A DNA stretch of 64,000 nt from Prevotella sp. MGM2 (GTDB lineage: Bacteria > Bacteroidota > Bacteroidia > Bacteroidales > Bacteroidaceae). The notes under the pieces were generated by a model. That model saw only the letters and a list, made by a program, of their open reading frames with translations. It searched no databases and had not been told where the DNA came from. The position numbers and the translations under genes are program-made. Positions 34,491 to 42,733 of this stretch are shown here, piece by piece (position 1 is the first letter of the stretch; each line of letters starts with the position of its first letter). The stretch is taken from the NCBI RefSeq assembly GCF_002933955.1, contig NZ_BEWW01000291.1, forward strand, positions 52,559 through 116,558, read 5' to 3'.

Positions 34491-35198
34491 ATGAAAAAGT
34501 ACATTGGAACAAAAACAATTAGCGCCACCCCTGCGTGGCGAGTAGATGGTAAGGTATATCCTAAAGATGGAGAGGTGCCTCGCTCGATGAATCGTGAAGA
34601 CGGCTACAAAGTCGTTTATGAAGATGGCTATGAAAGTTGGTCCCCGAAAGATGTGTTTGAAAAGGCATATAAGATTGCAGAAACACCTGTTGACCGTATG
34701 CAGATAGAAGCCAGCGAAGTTAATGACAGATATATAAAGTTGGCTGCTTTCATAGACTCTGGCAAAATGAATGAAGTTGTGGATGACACGTACAACAAGT
34801 GTTTGCTGGAAATGCAGTGCTACACCATGTTCGACTATATACGCCTTCTTGACGCTCGCATACAACGTATGCAAGGCTCTGATAGCGCAGAAGTGCGGAA
34901 GATGAATTTTGGCATGGCTATCATGGCTCTTAAAGCGGGTTATCCAGTCCGTAGAAGCGGCTGGAATGGTAAAGGTTTGTGGGTTATCAAACAAGTACCG
35001 GCGCATATTACCGAGGAGATTATCCCAAAGATGCAGTCCCTTCCTCAGTCTGCAAAGGAACTTATCTTAAAAGGTAAGAAATCTATTGATTACACTTCTC
35101 AGTGTCTTATCTATAATGAGAACACTGGCTGTGCTGATTCGTGGGTTCCGTCTATCAGTGATGTGTTTGCTGATGATTGGGAGATTGTAGTGGAGTAA
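34491..35198 (+). CDS. Tad2-like (DUF2829) anti-Thoeris protein with N-terminal extension
   Basis: 235 residues. The C-terminal 100 residues match DUF2829: MNFGMAIMALKAGYPVRRSGWNGKGLWVIK, then a late TGCADSWVPSISDVFADDWEIV. Tad2 proteins of this family bind and sequester the cyclic ADP-ribose signal of Thoeris defence. The first 140 residues are an extra part (HTH- or beta-like start, then a helical region) of unknown role. Call is by motif match; signal specificity cannot be read from sequence. Confidence 0.75.
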   Translation: MKKYIGTKTISATPAWRVDGKVYPKDGEVPRSMNREDGYKVVYEDGYESWSPKDVFEKAYKIAETPVDRMQIEASEVNDRYIKLAAFIDSGKMNEVVDDTYNKCLLEMQCYTMFDYIRLLDARIQRMQGSDSAEVRKMNFGMAIMALKAGYPVRRSGWNGKGLWVIKQVPAHITEEIIPKMQSLPQSAKELILKGKKSIDYTSQCLIYNENTGCADSWVPSISDVFADDWEIVVE

Positions 35199-35211
35199 CT
35201 AAATGTTTACT

Positions 35212-35236
35212 GGGAGGCCAATTCGTTGACCTCCCT
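35212..35236 (+). terminator. GGGAGG/CCTCCC hairpin after the Tad2-like gene
   Basis: GGGAGG (35212-35217) pairs with CCTCCC (35230-35235), loop of 12 nt. No T-run. Same stem as at 9086-9109. It lies before ATG 35252 and favours that start over upstream ones. Confidence 0.5.
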
Positions 35237-35251
35237 AAAATTCATTCGCAA

Positions 35252-35893
35252 ATGATTGACAATTTCGACATAATCAAACCTTTGTTCTACTTCAATGAAG
35301 CGAACAATATGTTTTTTCATCTTCAGATACTGAGGCGTGGTAAGGATCATCCGGAACTACCAGCGGCAAACAAACTCATTCAGTCATGGCTCGTTAGAAG
35401 TCGGGAACAACTTGATAACTTGAAGGATGAGGTTGTATTCCTGTGCGAACATTACAAAGCGCGGGCATATATCAATGTTGCCGGGAAAGATTTTGAGAAG
35501 TTGAATACCCTCATTCTTAAAAAGCTTGCGGATAATGTTCATACAGGCAATGTCATCAACCCCTGGCATATTTACAACAGTGCTTGTGGAGAATTAACAA
35601 GCCGTCGTAAGAGCTGGATAATTGACATTGACACACGAGACCTCGACACCAAATACGAAGTACTGGAAGAATTGGATGGCATCTGGCTGGAAACTCATCC
35701 AGAATCGAAAGAGTATCTGGATGAGTGTTGCCGTGACATTGTGTATCTTTTTGCTGAGATTCCGACAATGAATGGGTGCCATCTTATCACCAAACCATTT
35801 AATCTTCAGAAGTTCAAAGAAAAGTTTCCGGAGATTGACGTTCACAAGAATAATCCAACGGTGCTTTATGTACCGAAAAGTATAACACAATGA
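35252..35893 (+). CDS. Archaeo-eukaryotic-primase-like protein
   Basis: 213 residues from ATG 35252. SWIIDIDTRDLDTKYEV carries a DxD pair and PTMNGCHLITKPFN matches the sxH motif of AEP-fold primases (motifs I and II). The N-terminus (FYFNEANNMFFHLQILRRGKDHP) is helical. Its stop overlaps the start of the rtcB-like gene by 4 bp. It may be a small primase-polymerase, or a nucleotidyltransferase working with RNA ligase; I infer the fold from two motifs only. Confidence 0.5.
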   Translation: MIDNFDIIKPLFYFNEANNMFFHLQILRRGKDHPELPAANKLIQSWLVRSREQLDNLKDEVVFLCEHYKARAYINVAGKDFEKLNTLILKKLADNVHTGNVINPWHIYNSACGELTSRRKSWIIDIDTRDLDTKYEVLEELDGIWLETHPESKEYLDECCRDIVYLFAEIPTMNGCHLITKPFNLQKFKEKFPEIDVHKNNPTVLYVPKSITQ

Positions 35894-37092
35894 AGATATT
35901 TCAAAATTTAATAGGCCAAGACGTGAAGATCTTCGGAGATATTCTGGAAGATGAGGCTTTAGCTCAAATACAGCGATTGGCCGATTTCAAGCCATATCAG
36001 GATTCCCATATCCGAATTATGCCGGATGTTCATGCTGGGAAGGGGTGTACTATTGGTACCACAATGTATATAACCGATGCTGTGACCCCTAATCTGGTAG
36101 GCGTTGACATAGGGTGCGGTATGTTTGTCGTTCCGCTGGGTCAGGTTGATATAGACCTCGCTAAGTTTGATGAAGTTGTACATCAGTATATCCCATCCGG
36201 CCATAACATTCATAATACTCCGATTCAAGAGTTTGTTCAACTCAGCGAATTGAAGTGTCTCCCCGCAATAGATGTTCATAAGGCAAATTGTGCGATAGGC
36301 TCTCTCGGTGGTGGCAATCATTTCATTGAAGTTAATGAAGATGATGATGGCTGCAAGTATTTGGTAATCCATTCCGGTAGTCGCAACCTCGGTGTTCGTG
36401 TATGTCAGTATTATCAAAAGATGGCCGAATCGTTATGTAGTCGTGGTTTTGCCGATAGAAACGAAATTATTCAGCATTTGAAGGCTGAAGGCCGTGCTAA
36501 TGAAATTCAAACTGAATTGTCAAAGCTAAAGCCTATTTCGGTGCCTGACGGACTTGCATACATAACAGGAGAAGTCCAAGAACACTATTTCCATGATATG
36601 CAGATTGTCCAAATGTACGCGCAAATGAACCGTGAAACAATGGCATATATCATACTTGCGAAGCTCGGATTAAAGATAAGTAGGGCTATTCAGCCATTTC
36701 ATACTGTTCACAATTACATCGACTTTTCCACTTCAGGGATTATCCTCCGTAAAGGCGCAGTTCGGGCAAATCAAGATGAACACCTTATCATTCCAATGAA
36801 TATGCGAGATGGTTCACTGATTTGTGTTGGTAAGGGAAATCCGGACTGGAACTATTCTGCTCCACATGGAGCCGGGAGGTTGATGTCTCGCAAGAAGGCA
36901 AAGGAAACGCTCTCGGTAGAACAATTTGCCGAAGAGATGAATCAAGTGTACTCTTCTTCGGTGTGCGAAGCAACTCTTGACGAGGCACCGATGGCTTACA
37001 AGCCTATGAAGGCTATCATTGATGCCATTCAGGACACCGTTGAGGTTAAGAAAATCATTCGTCCTATCTATAATTTCAAGGCAAAGGAGTAA
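35890..37092 (+). CDS. rtcB: RtcB family RNA ligase
   Basis: 400 residues, typical RtcB length. Metal and GMP-site motifs are visible: DVHAGKGCTIGT, GVDIGCGM (Asp and Cys metal ligands), LGGGNHFIEV, HSGSRNLG and SAPHGAGR (guanylated His). RtcB joins 2',3'-cyclic phosphate or 3'-phosphate ends to 5'-OH ends. In a phage it would repair tRNAs cut by host anticodon nucleases; the tRNA cluster at 48 kb fits that. Coupled to the AEP-like gene. Confidence 0.95.
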   Translation: MKIFQNLIGQDVKIFGDILEDEALAQIQRLADFKPYQDSHIRIMPDVHAGKGCTIGTTMYITDAVTPNLVGVDIGCGMFVVPLGQVDIDLAKFDEVVHQYIPSGHNIHNTPIQEFVQLSELKCLPAIDVHKANCAIGSLGGGNHFIEVNEDDDGCKYLVIHSGSRNLGVRVCQYYQKMAESLCSRGFADRNEIIQHLKAEGRANEIQTELSKLKPISVPDGLAYITGEVQEHYFHDMQIVQMYAQMNRETMAYIILAKLGLKISRAIQPFHTVHNYIDFSTSGIILRKGAVRANQDEHLIIPMNMRDGSLICVGKGNPDWNYSAPHGAGRLMSRKKAKETLSVEQFAEEMNQVYSSSVCEATLDEAPMAYKPMKAIIDAIQDTVEVKKIIRPIYNFKAKE

Positions 37093-37139
37093 TATGTGGT
37101 AAACTATTATGAGATCAAATAAAAGAAAAATTACACTTT

Positions 37140-37979
37140 ATGATTATCAACATAACACAACATTGCACATTACGTTGCCCACACTGTATGCAAAATGCCG
37201 GGCCTGAACACAACGAAATGATGAGCAGAGACACGTTCATCCAGGCTTTGCGATTTGCAAAGAACATAGGGTCAAAGGTTGTCATGCTTTCTGGAGGTGA
37301 GCCGACATCTCATCCAGAGTTCCTTGATTTTTTGGAACTCCTCATCAACAGTGATTTCATATCAGTTTCGGTGCTATCCAATGGCACGTTCATCAGAGAC
37401 CACACTTTCACTGAGAAATTTGCTCAAATGGTGTCAAAGCGGCAAGGATTCTTCTTGCAGATTTCTTCATTCAAAGGCTTATATGCTAACTATGACGAAC
37501 TGCATAAGCCCAATTTGAAAGCCTTGCGTCTGTTTGGTGAAAAGGTCGCGTTGTGTGATAAAGACAGCGACATTCGGATGAAACCGTTGGGCCGTGCTTG
37601 TAGTGGTAAGTGGTACGATGAAGCTAAATGCGTAAACGGATTCCCTTCCTGTATCAACTCATCATTGATATTGGCACAAACAAAGGTTCTGTGCAAAATC
37701 GGTATAGGTGCACTGATGGAGCATCATCAGCGTTTCTGCCTCCCCATTGTAAGTTGGGACGGCAATATTCGTTTAGGAGAGTCTGAACAGTGCAAAGTCA
37801 TCGCTAATATATCAGAGCCGGTATTTCATATCACCCAGAAGTTGCTCAGTTTCCGTCCATGTGGCGGTTGCGATTCATATAAGTGGCATCTTCAGAACCC
37901 TTCTACTGAGCAGGAAAAGCAAGTCTGCGACATATTGTACGGTGTTACTAATCAATCAAACAAAGAGGAGGCAGTATGA
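37140..37979 (+). CDS. Radical SAM protein
   Basis: 279 residues. The CxxxCxxC cluster motif is CTLRCPHC at residues 9-16, followed by the SAM-binding GGE motif in MLSGGEPTSHPEFLDFLE. Additional cysteines near the C-terminus (CGGCDSYKWH) may bind a second cluster, as in SPASM-like proteins. The substrate cannot be told; no peptide precursor gene is seen beside it. Overlaps the next gene by 4 bp. Confidence 0.9.
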   Translation: MIINITQHCTLRCPHCMQNAGPEHNEMMSRDTFIQALRFAKNIGSKVVMLSGGEPTSHPEFLDFLELLINSDFISVSVLSNGTFIRDHTFTEKFAQMVSKRQGFFLQISSFKGLYANYDELHKPNLKALRLFGEKVALCDKDSDIRMKPLGRACSGKWYDEAKCVNGFPSCINSSLILAQTKVLCKIGIGALMEHHQRFCLPIVSWDGNIRLGESEQCKVIANISEPVFHITQKLLSFRPCGGCDSYKWHLQNPSTEQEKQVCDILYGVTNQSNKEEAV

Positions 37980-38209
37980 CAATAATTGCAGAAATTATAG
38001 CTTGGGTGGCGACATTGTTTCGCGGTGCCGGGATGTTAGCGAAAAGCGCTAACACTATCAAATATTTGGTGAGTGCCGGCAATCTCTTCTGGATGGTCAA
38101 TGGCATTATGACCCGGAACACCCCACTCATAGTTAGCAATGGATTTTGTTTGGCGGTCATGCTTTACGAAATCATAAGCAACAAACTCAAAAATGGACAA
38201 CAGAATTAA
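37976..38209 (+). CDS. Small two-helix membrane protein
   Basis: 77 residues with two hydrophobic segments (IIAEIIAWVATLF and NLFWMVNGIMTRNTPLIVSNGFCLAVML in parts). Coupled on both sides: overlaps radical SAM by 4 bp and the TIGR02757 gene by 17 bp. Function unknown. Confidence 0.55.
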   Translation: MTIIAEIIAWVATLFRGAGMLAKSANTIKYLVSAGNLFWMVNGIMTRNTPLIVSNGFCLAVMLYEIISNKLKNGQQN

Positions 38210-38912
38210 GCAACGGCTGATTGATTGGGCTGGACGGTATGAATCTCCAGCCTTTATCATTGACGACCCGGTGCAATTCCCCAGAAAGCATATTGGAAAG
38301 CGAGCTGAGATTAGTGGCTTTATCACGTCTTGGCTCGCTTTCGGTAATCGTAAGGCTATCATTAAAGCAGCGGATTGGCTGGACAAGGACTTTTGCGACG
38401 ACCCTTATTGCTGGGTGATGACTAAGCAGTATAATTTCTATTATAACGACTATAGGAAGTTTTATCGCTTCTTGTCTTATGATGATTTATATCAGCTTGG
38501 GAACCGCTTACGGAGGCTCTACAATGACTTTGAACGCATGGAGGATATGATTATCGCCCAACCCGAAAAAGCGCCTGTAGAAGCCATTTCTGACTACTTT
38601 AGCGGCATCAATGGAATCCCGGATTACAGCAAGGGCTCAGCCTGTAAGCGACTGTGCATGTTCTTGCGTTGGATGGTGAGGAAAGATAGTCCAGTTGATA
38701 TTGGCTTATGGCGTAAGATGAAAGCCGACAACCTGATTATTCCTCTGGACACTCATGTGTATCGTATGGCATTGGAGCTTGGCTTGACAAATAGAAAACA
38801 GGCCGATATGCGAACCGCTTTGGAAATTACCAAGGCAATGAAAGAGATATTTCCTAATGACCCGACAAAAGGTGATTTTGCCTTGTTCGGGTATGGTGTT
38901 GAACATAAATAA
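38193..38912 (+). CDS. TIGR02757 (DUF2400) family protein
   Basis: 239 residues. Diagnostic segments: FITSWLAFGNRKAI near residue 43, CKRLCMFLRWMVRKDSPVDIGLW, then IIPLDTHVYRMALELGLTNRKQ and PNDPTKGDFALFGYGV at the end. The family is helical and related in fold to HhH DNA glycosylases; its reaction is not established. A phage copy is unusual. It may act on modified bases, which is inference. Confidence 0.85.
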   Translation: MDNRIKQRLIDWAGRYESPAFIIDDPVQFPRKHIGKRAEISGFITSWLAFGNRKAIIKAADWLDKDFCDDPYCWVMTKQYNFYYNDYRKFYRFLSYDDLYQLGNRLRRLYNDFERMEDMIIAQPEKAPVEAISDYFSGINGIPDYSKGSACKRLCMFLRWMVRKDSPVDIGLWRKMKADNLIIPLDTHVYRMALELGLTNRKQADMRTALEITKAMKEIFPNDPTKGDFALFGYGVEHK

Positions 38913-38918
38913 TGAAAA

Positions 38919-39260
38919 ATGAAAACAGCAGCAAAAGAATATGCCAAAGCGATAATCAAATCATTCGGACGCAATGGCGTTCCATGTGGCACCTCTGACA
39001 TCATGCAAATGATTGCTGAAGGGTTCATTGCAGGAGTCAAATGGTACAAAAAGAGTCAATGGATAAAGGTCGGTGAGGGTGAGCGCCTTCCTAAAGATGA
39101 AATGTACATACTTGTCCGGAGACACTATAAAAACCGGGCAGGGCAATTAGTTACAAAAGTGACACAAGAGATGTATTTTACGGATTTTGGATTTAAGCCA
39201 ATGTGTAGCAAACTATGTAATGAGCGGATTACACATTGGATGCCTGTGCCTCAACCATAA
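38919..39260 (+). CDS. DUF551-like protein
   Basis: 113 residues. The C-terminal half has W-I-K-V-GEGERLPKDEMYILV and ends NERITHWMPVPQP, the DUF551 signature. A helical N-terminus precedes it. Function unknown; frequent in phages. Confidence 0.7.
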   Translation: MKTAAKEYAKAIIKSFGRNGVPCGTSDIMQMIAEGFIAGVKWYKKSQWIKVGEGERLPKDEMYILVRRHYKNRAGQLVTKVTQEMYFTDFGFKPMCSKLCNERITHWMPVPQP

Positions 39261-39270
39261 TTAAATTGAT

Positions 39271-39534
39271 ATGGAAGCAATACTTAAAAACGCGAAAGAA
39301 ATAACTGAAGATTATATTCAAATTCGCAAGTCCGATTTCGGCTTGGTGCAGCGAAAATATAAACTATCGCCAACTGAAATTGAGTTATGCGGTATAGAGT
39401 TAATAAAGCAAAATATCGCTGTTGAAATAGGCCAATACTTGCTCAGTCAGGGGTTACTTAATTTTGAGCAAGATGGCAACATTCTAATCGCTGATTTGTA
39501 TGTAGTAAAACCACCAAAAGGAGGCAACAAATGA
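39271..39534 (+). CDS. Small hypothetical protein
   Basis: 87 residues; LSPTEIELCGIELIKQNIA is a probable helix-turn-helix-like segment, ending in a strand pair and basic tail. Overlaps the next gene by 4 bp. Confidence 0.55.
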   Translation: MEAILKNAKEITEDYIQIRKSDFGLVQRKYKLSPTEIELCGIELIKQNIAVEIGQYLLSQGLLNFEQDGNILIADLYVVKPPKGGNK

Positions 39535-39770
39535 CACAGAAAGAATTACAAGATACCGTAATCGTTACGGGTTGGAAATCTGCTTATATCGCTAAGAAAA
39601 ACAAAAGCAAAGATTTGATGAGCCAGGTCAGACGAGAAATCACTGAGAACGAAATTCTCGGTTTAATCGTGTGGTACTCTCAGCAAAAATTTGATGCAGA
39701 CAATTGTGATGAATACACAATCACTGACAGTCACGGTAATGTTGAATTGACAATCAAAAAAGGCAAATAA
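39531..39770 (+). CDS. Small hypothetical protein
   Basis: 79 residues, with a basic N-terminal half and a short beta hairpin at the C-terminus (SHGNVELTIKKGK). Coupled to the preceding gene. No family recognised. Confidence 0.5.
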   Translation: MTQKELQDTVIVTGWKSAYIAKKNKSKDLMSQVRREITENEILGLIVWYSQQKFDADNCDEYTITDSHGNVELTIKKGK

Positions 39771-39771
39771 T

Positions 39772-40137
39772 ATGGAAGCACAAGAAGTTATCAAAATTAT
39801 CGAATCCCAGCTTACTGGGGATGAGCAGCAGTTATTGAAAGATACTATCAATTATGGCGCTTGGGGCGATACTGACATGGAGTTTCGCAATGAAGCAGGA
39901 GATATTGAAACAGCTTACGCATGGGGCTATTGTACCAATGACGCTAAAAATGCAGGTCATTTTAGTGGCCGCAAGGTTGCGACCATGTTCAAATCAATTT
40001 ATCAGAAACTTTGTCCGGATAATCATACCGGTCGATTCCTGAGTCAGTGCAACGATTGGTGGGGCGACGGAAGTGGAGATATGCTCTTTATTCGAGGCGA
40101 AATTCATAATTATATTGAAGAATGGGCAAGTAAGTAA
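39772..40137 (+). CDS. Hypothetical protein, 121 residues
   Basis: Trp/Gly/Asn-rich acidic protein (YGAWGDTDMEFRNEAGD, CNDWWGDGSGDMLF). Compact globular composition, no membrane segments. Packed between neighbours with one-base gaps. No family recognised. Confidence 0.55.
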   Translation: MEAQEVIKIIESQLTGDEQQLLKDTINYGAWGDTDMEFRNEAGDIETAYAWGYCTNDAKNAGHFSGRKVATMFKSIYQKLCPDNHTGRFLSQCNDWWGDGSGDMLFIRGEIHNYIEEWASK

Positions 40138-40138
40138 C

Positions 40139-40342
40139 ATGAAAGCGTCTGAATGTAAATGTATCGTTTGTGGCAAACAAGCCGTCGCCTTCTGGCCCAT
40201 GATTGACCCAGATATTCCTGCTGAGCCATATTGTCGAAAATGTTTGAACAAAGCAAAAGCTGAAGTGCTTATGAATTGTTTTGGCTACTCAGAGAAAGAA
40301 GCAAAGCTGTTCACCCATTATCAAAACAAACAAAAGAAATGA
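40139..40342 (+). CDS. Small zinc-finger protein
   Basis: 67 residues from ATG 40139: CIVCGKQ near the N-terminus and CRKCLNK 25 residues later form a four-cysteine zinc knuckle, then a helix. Overlaps the next start by 4 bp. Confidence 0.6.
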   Translation: MKASECKCIVCGKQAVAFWPMIDPDIPAEPYCRKCLNKAKAEVLMNCFGYSEKEAKLFTHYQNKQKK

Positions 40343-40575
40343 AGATTTTCAAGAAACGAATTACCGATGTTTATGTGCATGGTATGTGGAGCACTCAATG
40401 GCATCGGAGTCAGTATGCAGTCTGTGTTACATACACGAAAACATTGTTTGGTATCAAGTTCATGGAGACTACCAATATCCATGCCATATTTGACACTAAA
40501 CCCGAAGCTCGCAAATGCGCTAAACATCTGAGACGAAAACACAATGTGCCTCAGAAATTCAATCACAAGGATTAA
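40339..40575 (+). CDS. Small basic hypothetical protein
   Basis: 78 residues from ATG 40339, Lys/Arg/His-rich (ARKCAKHLRRKHNVPQK). Likely nucleic acid binding by charge; no family recognised. Confidence 0.5.
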   Translation: MKIFKKRITDVYVHGMWSTQWHRSQYAVCVTYTKTLFGIKFMETTNIHAIFDTKPEARKCAKHLRRKHNVPQKFNHKD

Positions 40576-40647
40576 CTTGTACAAGTCCAAATTGATATGG
40601 TGGCTCTGGCCACAATAATTCATCTAAATCATTTAACAGTTATGTAA

Positions 40648-40908
40648 ATGAAATTTTTTAATGCTATTCGCAATTGGCTGGAAGGTGTAAAGGAACGCTA
40701 CCAGGCCAAACGTCAAGAGCGTTATGCAAAGCAGCTTGAACAAATGAGTTGCAAAAGCATTAACGTCATCGAGTTCAACGGTTGTTTATTCATCGCCCAC
40801 GATGGGGTGCCTATCGTGAGAGTGGATGACTTAAAGGCCAAAGCGCCTGAGATTCTGGCACAGGCTCGTGAAGACTATCTGGCATGGAGAGCAAAATTTA
40901 ACGCATAA
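40648..40908 (+). CDS. Small basic helical protein
   Basis: 86 residues. Residues 1-35 form a Lys/Arg-rich helix (WLEGVKERYQAKRQERYAKQL), then a beta pair (INVIEFNGCLFIAHDGVPIVRV) and a helix. Preceded by a 72-bp gap with a small hairpin (GGTGGCTCTGGCCAC). No family recognised. Confidence 0.55.
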   Translation: MKFFNAIRNWLEGVKERYQAKRQERYAKQLEQMSCKSINVIEFNGCLFIAHDGVPIVRVDDLKAKAPEILAQAREDYLAWRAKFNA

Positions 40909-40913
40909 CAGCA

Positions 40914-41126
40914 ATGGCAACAGCAAAATTCAAAACAAACGACCGAGTAACAATCGTGAGTAACAGCCTTCAACCCCAGTACAAGGGGAAGGTTGGTAAA
41001 ATCAAGAAGGTCTATGCCTCTTTCAGCGATAACGATGCGGAGGAACGCGAGTTCTTCTATCGCGTTGAAGTTGACAACACCGTTCTAAAAGGAATTGCTT
41101 GCGATTCAGACCTACAGCCGGCATAA
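40914..41126 (+). CDS. Small KOW/SH3-like protein
   Basis: 70 residues, strand-rich: FKTNDRVTIVSNSLQPQYKGKVGKI matches a KOW-type barrel as in ribosomal L24/L21e-like or phage SH3 domains. Function unknown. Ends before a terminator. Confidence 0.55.
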   Translation: MATAKFKTNDRVTIVSNSLQPQYKGKVGKIKKVYASFSDNDAEEREFFYRVEVDNTVLKGIACDSDLQPA

Positions 41127-41152
41127 GATAGGCGTAAGTCAACTCACCTGTT

Positions 41153-41195
41153 GATGAGGGTTGGGGTACTGGCATATTCTGACCCTCATCTTTTT
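41153..41195 (+). terminator. Intrinsic terminator
   Basis: GATGAGGGT (41153-41161) pairs with ACCCTCATC (41182-41190), followed by TTTTT. Closes the operon running from the methyltransferase region. Confidence 0.85.
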
Positions 41196-41238
41196 ACACC
41201 GCAAATTTACAAAAATAATCAATAAAAACATTACAGAA

Positions 41239-41427
41239 ATGGCAAAAACAAGTAAGAACACATCTAAAAATGAAGTACGTGAGGTTCGCCCAACAGATTA
41301 TCAACCTCAGCCTGGGAATAAGGCCATCCTTAGTTTGGCAGATTTTAGTGACGACAATCTATTTGGCGAACTCCGTCGTCGTGGTTATAACGGAGAACTC
41401 AGACTCGTTAAAGTGATCAATGTATGA
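41239..41427 (+). CDS. Small protein with GYxGELR C-terminus
   Basis: 62 residues from ATG 41239; the longer frame would start inside the terminator. C-terminus reads ELRRRGYNGELRLVKVINV, mirrored in the next gene. Overlaps it by 4 bp. Function unknown. Confidence 0.55.
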   Translation: MAKTSKNTSKNEVREVRPTDYQPQPGNKAILSLADFSDDNLFGELRRRGYNGELRLVKVINV

Positions 41428-41660
41428 ATGACAGGCTTAAACAATTTTGTAGCAACTGCCATAACAAGAAAGTCGTTGGCAGAAACAGGTGTCCGTTTGA
41501 ACAAAAGCACATGTGCCCGGACTATGCTGCTTTCAAAGCTTCTCTGGTGCTGGAAGACGACACCACAGCTCAATTGGTTCCAGTGGACCTTTTGCTGAAA
41601 GCGTTGCGTGCTCATGGCTATACTGGTGAACTTCGTAAGGCTATAACCGTAACAATCTGA
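41424..41660 (+). CDS. Small zinc-finger protein with GYxGELR C-terminus
   Basis: 78 residues. N-terminal CSNCHNKKVVGRNRCPF and a later MCPDY supply up to four cysteines; C-terminus LLKALRAHGYTGELRKAITVTI repeats the motif of the 41239 product. The shared tail suggests a common partner or ancestor. Confidence 0.6.
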   Translation: MNDRLKQFCSNCHNKKVVGRNRCPFEQKHMCPDYAAFKASLVLEDDTTAQLVPVDLLLKALRAHGYTGELRKAITVTI

Positions 41661-41723
41661 GTCATAATGACAGAAATTTGTTAATAGTTGTGCTCGGATT
41701 ACAAGAAATCCAATGATATTTTG

Positions 41724-41731
41724 TAATTTTG
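41724..41731 (+). promoter_or_regulatory. Promoter -7 box before the RNA switch candidate
   Basis: TAATTTTG followed by C; transcript start expected near 41736-41740. No exact TTTG at the consensus distance was found. Confidence 0.6.
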
Positions 41732-41766
41732 CAGTGGCTTTAATTGCCGAATAAGACATATTAGAA

Positions 41767-41912
41767 AAGTGCCTCATATTCGTTAAATCGCCAAATTAAA
41801 CAAATATACACGAGGCACGGAGACAGCTCATACACAGTGGGCTGCCTATCCGTGCGTGTATATAGGTGTTTGGCGATACCTGCGAATAAGTACGGATGGC
41901 AGCCCACTTTTC
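41767..41912 (+). ncRNA. Candidate RNA switch or structured leader with competing helices
   Basis: Nested stems form one rod: ATTCG (41778) with CGAAT (41883), CGCCAAA (41789) with TTTGGCG (41869), TATACACG (41805) with CGTGTATA (41855), CACGGA (41816) with TCCGTG (41849). Two further helices compete with it: GTGCCTC (41769) with GAGGCAC (41813), and GTGGGCTGCC..ATCCGT (41837-41853) with ACGGAT.GGCAGCCCAC (41892-41907), followed by TTTTCTTG. The last looks like a terminator. It lies between a promoter and the membrane gene at 41943. No known riboswitch class recognised. Confidence 0.65.
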
Positions 41913-41942
41913 TTGTGTCCATGCAAATATAATTGAACAAGT

Positions 41943-42284
41943 ATGAAACAAGAAAAACGAGATGATATAGACACTGCGATGTTGATGCTTATAGGCTTTG
42001 GAGCCGGGGCATTGCTATCTGCGGTATTCTTTCTTTTCTTAGGTGTATTTATCGAGGCTGGTGAAAATGAAACATGGTCATTGCAAGCCGTATGGTCGGG
42101 CCTGATGAGCATGTGTATCAGTGTCATCATCGGAATAATCGCCTTGCTATATTGGAAACTTATTGCATCTAAAACAGGCGTATTGTTCCCCAGATTAAAC
42201 GGATTTAAGTTACTGCTTGCTTTTGCTTCTGTGGTGCCAGGCATGGCTTTGACTATAGGGCTGGCTTATCAATTTATCATGTAA
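41943..42284 (+). CDS. Three-helix membrane protein
   Basis: 113 residues with three hydrophobic segments (about 12-38, 55-75, 90-112). Follows the RNA switch candidate, which may control it. Function unknown. Confidence 0.65.
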   Translation: MKQEKRDDIDTAMLMLIGFGAGALLSAVFFLFLGVFIEAGENETWSLQAVWSGLMSMCISVIIGIIALLYWKLIASKTGVLFPRLNGFKLLLAFASVVPGMALTIGLAYQFIM

Positions 42285-42297
42285 CCAAAAGAAGGGT

Positions 42298-42732
42298 ATG
42301 AATCGAAAGAAATTGTTAATTATGGCCAAAATCCTGATAAATGGAGGAATATTGTGCTTGTTGCTATTGTGCTTACCAGTATTATCATACTGGGTGGAAA
42401 ACAACCCATGTATCGTATTGTTCGCTTTGGCGCTCATATTGATAGGTTGTTTTCAATGTATCATAGCGAATAAAAACTTCTCTGAGAGAGAGCCTGAAGA
42501 TGATTACCCAAAACGCTTTCCAATGATATGGTACTTCAAAACTATAAAATGGATCTTGATTGTTGCTGTTGCATTTCACATAATAGCAGCGTCTATTGTT
42601 CTGTTCTTTTATTGCCTAAAGCATGAATTTGAAGCCACTTTGTTGGTTACGACGTTTGCAGGAATTGCTATAGGTCTTATATGTGAGGTGGCTATACCTT
42701 ATTACAAAAACAGCAAAGATAAAACAAATTGA
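42298..42732 (+). CDS. Four-helix membrane protein
   Basis: 144 residues with about four membrane segments (residues 8-30, 37-56, 80-105, 115-135). 13 bp after the preceding membrane gene, probably a functional pair. No family recognised. Confidence 0.6.
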   Translation: MNRKKLLIMAKILINGGILCLLLLCLPVLSYWVENNPCIVLFALALILIGCFQCIIANKNFSEREPEDDYPKRFPMIWYFKTIKWILIVAVAFHIIAASIVLFFYCLKHEFEATLLVTTFAGIAIGLICEVAIPYYKNSKDKTN

Positions 42733-42733
42733 T

